A stretch of DNA of 64,000 nt from Zeugodacus cucurbitae. Its lineage: Eukaryota; Arthropoda; Insecta; Diptera; Tephritidae. The position numbers and the translations under genes are program-made. The notes under the pieces were generated by a model. That model was not told the DNA's origin, searched no databases, and saw nothing but the letters and a program-made list of their open reading frames with translations. Positions 57,601 through 64,000 of the stretch are shown in pieces; the first letter of the stretch is position 1; each line of letters opens with the position of its first letter. Where the stretch lies: assembly GCF_028554725.1 (NCBI RefSeq), contig NC_071671.1, positions 71,232,001 to 71,296,000 of the forward strand, written 5' to 3'.

Positions 57601-60600
57601 TGTCGAGCTGCTGAATTGGCGACCGCGACTGCGACGACTAAATTGTGCACCGTGCGTGGGATGTGCAAAAGTGGAATATTGCGGCATGCCACATGCCACC
57701 GCTTGCGCGAGGTGCACTCGGCTGTGGTCGCGTTGAATAACTTTAATAGGCAGCTTTTGGTGGCGGCCGCAACTCAACTCGAGTTGTTTGCAAAGTGAAT
57801 TTGCTGAATCGCATTGCGGTCAGTGCAGCTGAGGCGAGGTGAAGTGCGATCAATATGCCGTGTGTGGTGCCACTTGTGCAACAATGGCACTTGCAATTTC
57901 GATGCAGCACACATAGACACCCAAATCTACTGTCTTTGGTGGTGCAGTGCATTGCCTATAAAAGTTCGCACGGCCACCGCGGTTTTCTGCGCTTTTCGGC
58001 AGTTTTTGGCTTCGGCAACTACAACCACAATAGCAGCACAAAACGACAGCTGCCAGCCACAACAAGTTGTACAAGCTTAATAGACAAGTGTGTGCCAGCA
58101 GCTTTGTCTGCGTTCTCCAGTTCTCCTCCGCATTTTCGACGCTCCAACATATTTGTGGCAGTTGTACACTTGTTGGTCATTTCAACTTTTAATTAATTGA
58201 AAATTTAACAGTTTTTCTATTAAGTTTTTTCCATATTTTCTGCTTTAATTTGTTTTCGAATTTTCCTGGCAAGCAACACAAGCGTTTTAATAACTGCGGG
58301 GAATTGTGAGAACTAAACCGTTATATTTCCAATTTCCAGTAGCGCACTGAGTGTGGGAACACTCCGTATACGACGCTTCGAAGAATTTGGTTGAAGGCGC
58401 GTAAAATGGGCGTTACCAATGTGCAACATATGTTGTCGTTGCTTGTTGCATGCCGCCCAATTGACAACACCGCAGTATTTATGCTTCATGCTCATCTTGT
58501 TCCTTGACATTCCAATGAGGAAGCGATGAGTGACGGAGTTCACTTCAATGAGTGATCCAAAAATTCTCAGAAATGTGGCAGAAAAAGTGAAGAATTTTAA
58601 TCAAATTTCAATGCTTCTTATTTTTCCTACAAAGAATATCTGAGAACTCAACAAGAAATTCAACTAAATTTGATTTTACTGCAAACAGCTGATCGTGAGA
58701 TCTCTTCCTGAATGATCATCTGATCACTAGCTAATGGATTGCTCCATAAGACTGATTGCCTTAAACCCGAAGACGAAACATCACTTTTATATTGAAATAA
58801 GCTAGAATTATTTGTAGCTTTATTTGGATTTCTAGTCTTCAAAGAACTCTATAAATGGCATTCCTAACGGTTTTCTGTAATATAGACTTTTATATTGAAT
58901 TCAGTCGCGAATAGTTTCCAACACTTTAATGCCTGATGGTTGATCCAATTTCGAGGCTTAAGTCATGGGCTGGAGTATTTCAAGGAAACTCACATTATCT
59001 CGTCACATTCTTGTGAAAACTTTTCCACACACTAAATTCACACATTATGCAAAGGGGGGACAAATGATTGGAGTGTCGTTTACTTACCCCAACTCCGCTT
59101 TCACCAATTAACTAATTCCAACCTCCTCAGAATATCCGAGTAATTTCGACCCTGCGCCGGGGAAACAATTCGAACATTTTTATTTGTCCATATGGTTTGT
59201 GTTTAGACGCGGCGTCAGTTAGTCGCCAGCTGTTGTTTGTTCGCCATTTTAGTAAGTCGTAATTCTACACGAAGCCGAACTAAAATTTATTGACTTTCTT
59301 TCGGCGGTGTGTGGCGAACGTTGATGTTCCTGGTTTCTCGTTTCCATGCCTGTGTTTGTTGTTGTCTTTTGTTTCTGTGGAGCTGGAACAAATTAATTTT
59401 CATCTGCTGCAAAGACAGTTTAGTGCTTTCCCTTGGCACTTTGGGGTGGCCAGTCGAAGAGGAAGGAGACTCGTAATGGATGTGGGAAGAACGTGGCTTG
59501 CACTGGAGATTAGTAATCTCTTGTGTGTGTTTGCGTGTATAACATGGTGTGTTGCATGCATGTCGTGGCCAAATTACATAAACACATTCTACACCACAAC
59601 CTCACATAGATTCGCATGCTTTCACGCATGTTTGAGGTTAAGTCATTTTCAATTGAAATTAATGTTTTATGATTGCATGCTTGCTGGTCTCCTGGCCTGT
59701 TCTGGTCTGTTTTGCTAGTCTACATACCAACACACATGGTCAGCACGGATCGGGTTGAGGTTTGTTGGGTCGTAAGCAAGTTTCGTTGATATCTAGCATA
59801 CCTCTCATCTCCTCCCTCATATTAACTTGTGTGCTTCGGACTTTTTGCACTTTCGTAAATGACAAACTCAGCGTTGCCGTTTTCGCTCTCCGCACATTGA
59901 TACCCTGTGAAATTGCACGTCATAAAACTGTTGAAACATACTATTGAAGCCTTACAGCTCAGCAATCACATGCGATGAATGTTTGAGTGGATTGATGGGA
60001 AGGTATGGCTTGCATGGCCGAAGCGATGTCACCGATTAACGCAGCGGATTCGCAGTTCGAATTTTCTAACTTAGTCCACTTTTTCCTCCCTCATCACAGC
60101 CATTGACATGTTTAATGTGTGAATGACCGTAGATGTCTATATATTATATTAGAATATATGTCTCTAGTCGGTATTAAGTAAATATAGCGCCTTACTGCAA
60201 GTTTTCTGGGACAACCGAGCAGCGCAGCTGAGGTCACACGCCGAGTGGGCGGCTTATTTAATTAAGAGCTCGAATAAAACACAGCGGCGAAAGCGCCAGC
60301 AGTTAGTAAGAGATAAACACAACACTCACGAGGTACGACGGATAGGTTCTTCTTAAATCAAATACTGAATGAACAATTTTTCTAGCTTAGTTTTCAAGAA
60401 TAAATTTTGGCAACCTTATAAAAAATATTTCTGAAATTAATTTGTACAAAGGTATATTTTATGCTCGAGTGGAATCTGCTACCTTCTCTTTAAATATTAG
60501 TAATGCAACTATGTGCTATGTGGCAACCCTGGTCTACTTTCTAACTGCAGTACATCTTAATTTGATCATCACTCTGTATAGATTACACAAAAACCTTTCA

Positions 60601-63246
60601 AGCACCCGCAATATTGACACTAGTATTCCACAGTGCCCACAAACACTCTGCCTCCCAGTTGGGCTCTGTAATTGAGTTAGCGCTTTTAATCGGCGGCGGT
60701 AGGAAGTAGCAACTCATGCAATCGCAATGAGGTTAAGGTATGACGAAATGTGAAACCACTGGGATTGAGGCCGATTGGTGAGGACTACACCAATCCGAAC
60801 AGCCCTGCCATGCCATCGGCTAGGTATATGTGTCAAGTAAACTTTCGTGACGTTATTGGAGTGAAGCGAGCAATTTACGTACAATCAGCAACTTTAACTG
60901 CTTCCCATTACGCTACGCCGGCAGCGACTCGTAGTGTTGTGCCCCCCCTGGTGTGTGTGCGGTGTCTGTCTGCCTTGCGGTAATGTGACCTCGGCTTGCT
61001 CGGTTACAACGAGCTCGGCGCATAGGTGGGACAATTGTGGGAACATTAAGTGAACTCACGTAATATAGAAATTTAACTTGCCACTCCCCACGTCCCGGTG
61101 AGAGCCCAGTCCGACAGCAGCAATTAAAAAGGAATTCTTCTCGAAACCAATAATTACACGATGAACCACGTTGAATGCTCGACAATCCAATTTCATTATC
61201 TTCACATGCATGCCACAGCGGGTGTGTGTGCCGCAGAGCTGCGTCAACATTGGAGAAGACAATATGACAACAAGCAAACACGACAGACAAACCATAAAAC
61301 CGTTCGATTGCATTTGTGTCACATTACACATGTGGCTCTGGTCCGTAACTGCAATGCAGCAGAAACAATGGTAATAACAACAAAAACAACAACGACTTTA
61401 ATAGCTAGTTTAAACGCCTTCGAAGACAACACAATTCAATTTCTGATCGATCAATATTAATTACTTCACACACAAGTGAGTTCCCAGTGTGGAAGACACG
61501 CGAAGCCGACGAGAGATGCACTGCAGACGCACCGATATATATTTGTAAACATGTAAGTATGTATGCTTGTTCGTGCTTGTAAATGCTCCAGTTCGCCGGA
61601 ACAATGTGCCCAAAATGTCACACAACACTCTGCCGCATTGCAGCGAAGGCAGGGGAGCGGCGAGGGAAGTGGGTTCTTGCTGTCTCTTGGCTGTTGAATG
61701 ACGAACTACATTGCAGTCGAAAGTGCAGAGTGGCTTCAATTTGTTTGCATTCTCCGGGCAGACATCTTCAAATGATTGCTGCCCTTGTGGCCCTCGAACT
61801 CTTGAAATTCATATTTAAAGTAATCTTCGCTTTTCCTTTTGTGCCTTTTGTGTTCGTAAGTATTCGTGTGTGCTCAGCTGCTGCAGATGACGTTGCGTGA
61901 ACTCATCAGCACCATAGTCTCATTGTTGTTGTTGTTTGCAGTGTTGTCAATGCTTTCGTTAATCTCATTGTTTTATTTTTGTTGTCACACATTTATGGTT
62001 GGTGTCGATGGTGATGATGCTGCCATTGTGCCTGCCACAGTTGCTAGCTGACTCGCTGGTGTTGCTGTTGGTGTTGCTGATGATGATAAATCTTTCGAAA
62101 GGTGCGTTTTGTGAGTCGGGGTCACACATTCTTTCAAACAAAAGCTTTCACAAAAATGTATATGAGTTATTGATGCATTAGTAGATAGAATTATATATAT
62201 TTTAGCATGAGTCTAGGATCTCCAGTATATAATTCGACGTTTCCTTCTTTCCTCGAAGATAAAAGCTAAGGATCTTAGCCATTTTGAAAATTTTTCCCGT
62301 ACGGATACTAAACCTCTTTGGAAACCGATATTGCAGTGACAGAGAGACTAATTTAAGTTTACTGAAGCCAACTTCAGGTTCCGCCACATATATATTAAAA
62401 AGTAGAACATCTACGGTTGTCACTCAATTTCTAGAAAAAATCTTTAATACTTTAAACTCTCCCCATTGCAACCACTTAAGCAACTTAGATCGACTATTTA
62501 CGAGAAGCATTTGTCAGCGTCGCACGTCGAAATGTCGCTAGCACTTAAGATAATAATATCTCAATGTCAACGTGCAACATGCATTTCCCGCTCTATTAAG
62601 AGCTCGTTCCCTTCGCTCCTTCACCACGAAAATATCTTTAATTGGAAATTTTGAAAAATGCAAAGCAGTCACATCCAGTTATTCATCTTTATGTAGCAAT
62701 TGCCGGCGCGATCATGCAACATACATCGCTTTGACTATGTGGCAGCAGCGCGCTTGCCATTTAGGGCCATCATCGTTCGCATCAATATCGCCACTTCATG
62801 CCGTCATTATCGTCATCAATCTGATTGTGTGTGCGTGTGTAGGCGCGCTTTGCCGCCCTCAGCGTTCCCTCGTTTGCCTCCAATCAGTGGCATCCTCGCT
62901 TCCAATTGTTGCTTCCGTTCGACTACTGTGCCACATACCCACACACAAACGTAATATACGTACTTCCACTTATTTGCGGCTTCTTTTTGCATCTTCATCA
63001 GCTCCGGCTTGTTTATTTCTTCTTCTTTTATCTTCTTTTTGTGCTTTCAATTTTGTACAATCGCGCAACACAAGTGCTTCTAGGGTTCCTTGGCTGTGGC
63101 AACTGTGTATTTATGCCTATTACGAGTGCTACGAATCGCATGAAGTGTGTGCTCAGCTTGCTCGACATGTGTTCGGAACTCGTTCGAGTGGATTGCTAAT
63201 GCTGCAAATGTCTATTTCAAGTCTCTCAATGTGCTTTTATCAGTTT

Positions 63247-63266
63247 GTCCGTCCGTCCGTCCTTCC
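63247..63266. repeat. Short (GTCC)n tandem repeat
   Basis: GTCCGTCCGTCCGTCC followed by degenerate units. It lies in a pyrimidine-rich stretch and contributes to the long false ORF there. Confidence 0.7.
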
Positions 63267-64000
63267 GTGCGGCCGTCCATCTGTCTGTTGTTGGTCTAGT
63301 TGGTTCAAGTACATTTCGTCTCAAGTTTGTGCCATTCTTTCGTTAGACTTGCTTTTGTTGTCTTTGCAGCAATTCCACATTTTTCTCATAGTTTACAACT
63401 GTTCTCTTCTGCTATGTGTGTTTACAATGTTGGCTTGTCAGAACTTTGCTTTAATTTAGTTCATTTTAAATTAAATTAATTAAAGCTTCTTGTCTGTCTT
63501 CTGCGGCTAGTCTTTTTGTTCAATTGTTGTTCGCTTCGTATGCGTTCCTATGTGTGCGCTCGCGTGTGTGGCCGACAGTTTGGATTGAACTTAATTTGAG
63601 ACAATTAAGATTTCAAGATAACAAACAGTCACTTAACTATTTAAAATGGGCAGAGTGAGTTCGTAAAATTGACAAGTACCGATTCTGAGGTAATCCAATC
63701 GTTCACATTACACACTTACCAGGGGAAGACGTTCTTAAAGTTTATCTTGTCTTGAAACCAGGCATTTTAAAAGCGCAGAATTATTTCTGGGAATTCGAAT
63801 TGCATAAAAAAACTCCTCTATGCTAGATAAAGACATTAAAGGGCCAACAACAAAAATGAAATAAATCAAAATCGACACAAAAATATTGAATTACCCATGG
63901 CTCGAATTACCAATATGTGCATGTAATGCCTTCTAATATTTCATTCAAGATATATCCCTATTCAAATAAAGGTTTCCAGCCTGATACGCCTTCTTTTGTT

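Larger units (their letters stand above)
53246..64000 (+). other. Giant intron, third segment, running off the window
   Basis: No coding exon is recognised to the end. A longer open stretch at 62572-63459 is a by-product of pyrimidine-rich sequence. A GC-richer stretch at about 57520-58130 contains CTATAAAAG at 57956-57964 without a clear initiator; it could be an internal promoter or enhancer. A (CTAC)n run lies at 54665-54680 and a (GTCC)n run at 63247-63266. Confidence 0.45.

Noticed and set aside
62572..63459. Longest open frame outside the Arc cluster (295 codons, + strand)
   Set aside because: It opens with GTG rather than ATG, has a low-complexity Ser/Leu/Cys/Arg composition and lies in pyrimidine-rich DNA, where stop codons are rare on this strand. 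No domain is recognisable and a (GTCC)n repeat is included.

Overview
The window looks like nuclear DNA of a higher fly (Diptera, Schizophora), most likely a true fruit fly (Tephritidae). The evidence is a cluster of intronless Arc genes of the fly type, fly-type core promoters (TATAAAA 32 bases before a TCAGT-like initiator, and a TATA-less initiator plus DPE), mariner and LINE remnants, fly-style zero-length recursive splice sites, and AT-rich non-coding DNA full of TTG/CAA runs. The species cannot be fixed from this sequence alone.

Region 1 (about 1.4-14 kb) is the Arc cluster. Four intronless genes encode the fly Arc protein, a host protein derived from the Gag (capsid) part of a Ty3/gypsy-type retrotransposon. 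They are Arc-A 1592-2332 (+), Arc-B 7892-8704 (+), Arc-C 11149-11901 (-) and Arc-D 13298-13960 (+). Each has its own TATA box and initiator at the same spacing. All four keep the two-lobed capsid domain. A and C keep a C-terminal CCHC zinc knuckle, while B has a proline-rich tail instead and D ends without one. A and B are nearly identical inside the coding region and unrelated outside it, which suggests gene conversion. Together the copies could form mixed capsids with and without an RNA-binding tail. The DNA between them holds a TIR-bounded 0.7-kb element, a block of degenerate internal repeats, a strong hairpin and a diverged inverted duplication that includes a 41-codon ORF.

Region 2 (about 15.0-16.1 kb) is the likely first exon of a large gene on the + strand. 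It has a TATA-less initiator and DPE, a leader of about 1 kb with an upstream ORF, an ATG at 15998 opening a signal-peptide-like N-terminus, and a strong splice donor at 16105.

Region 3 (16.1-64 kb) has almost no credible coding sequence and is best read as the giant first intron of that gene. Two near-ideal zero-length recursive splice sites (36429/36430 and 53245/53246) lie in the matching orientation, about 20 and 17 kb apart. The intron carries a 335-bp mariner deletion derivative, a second inverted mariner fragment, a 5'-truncated LINE and several microsatellites. No downstream exon of the gene was found before the window ends.

No tRNA, rRNA or CRISPR feature was recognised.
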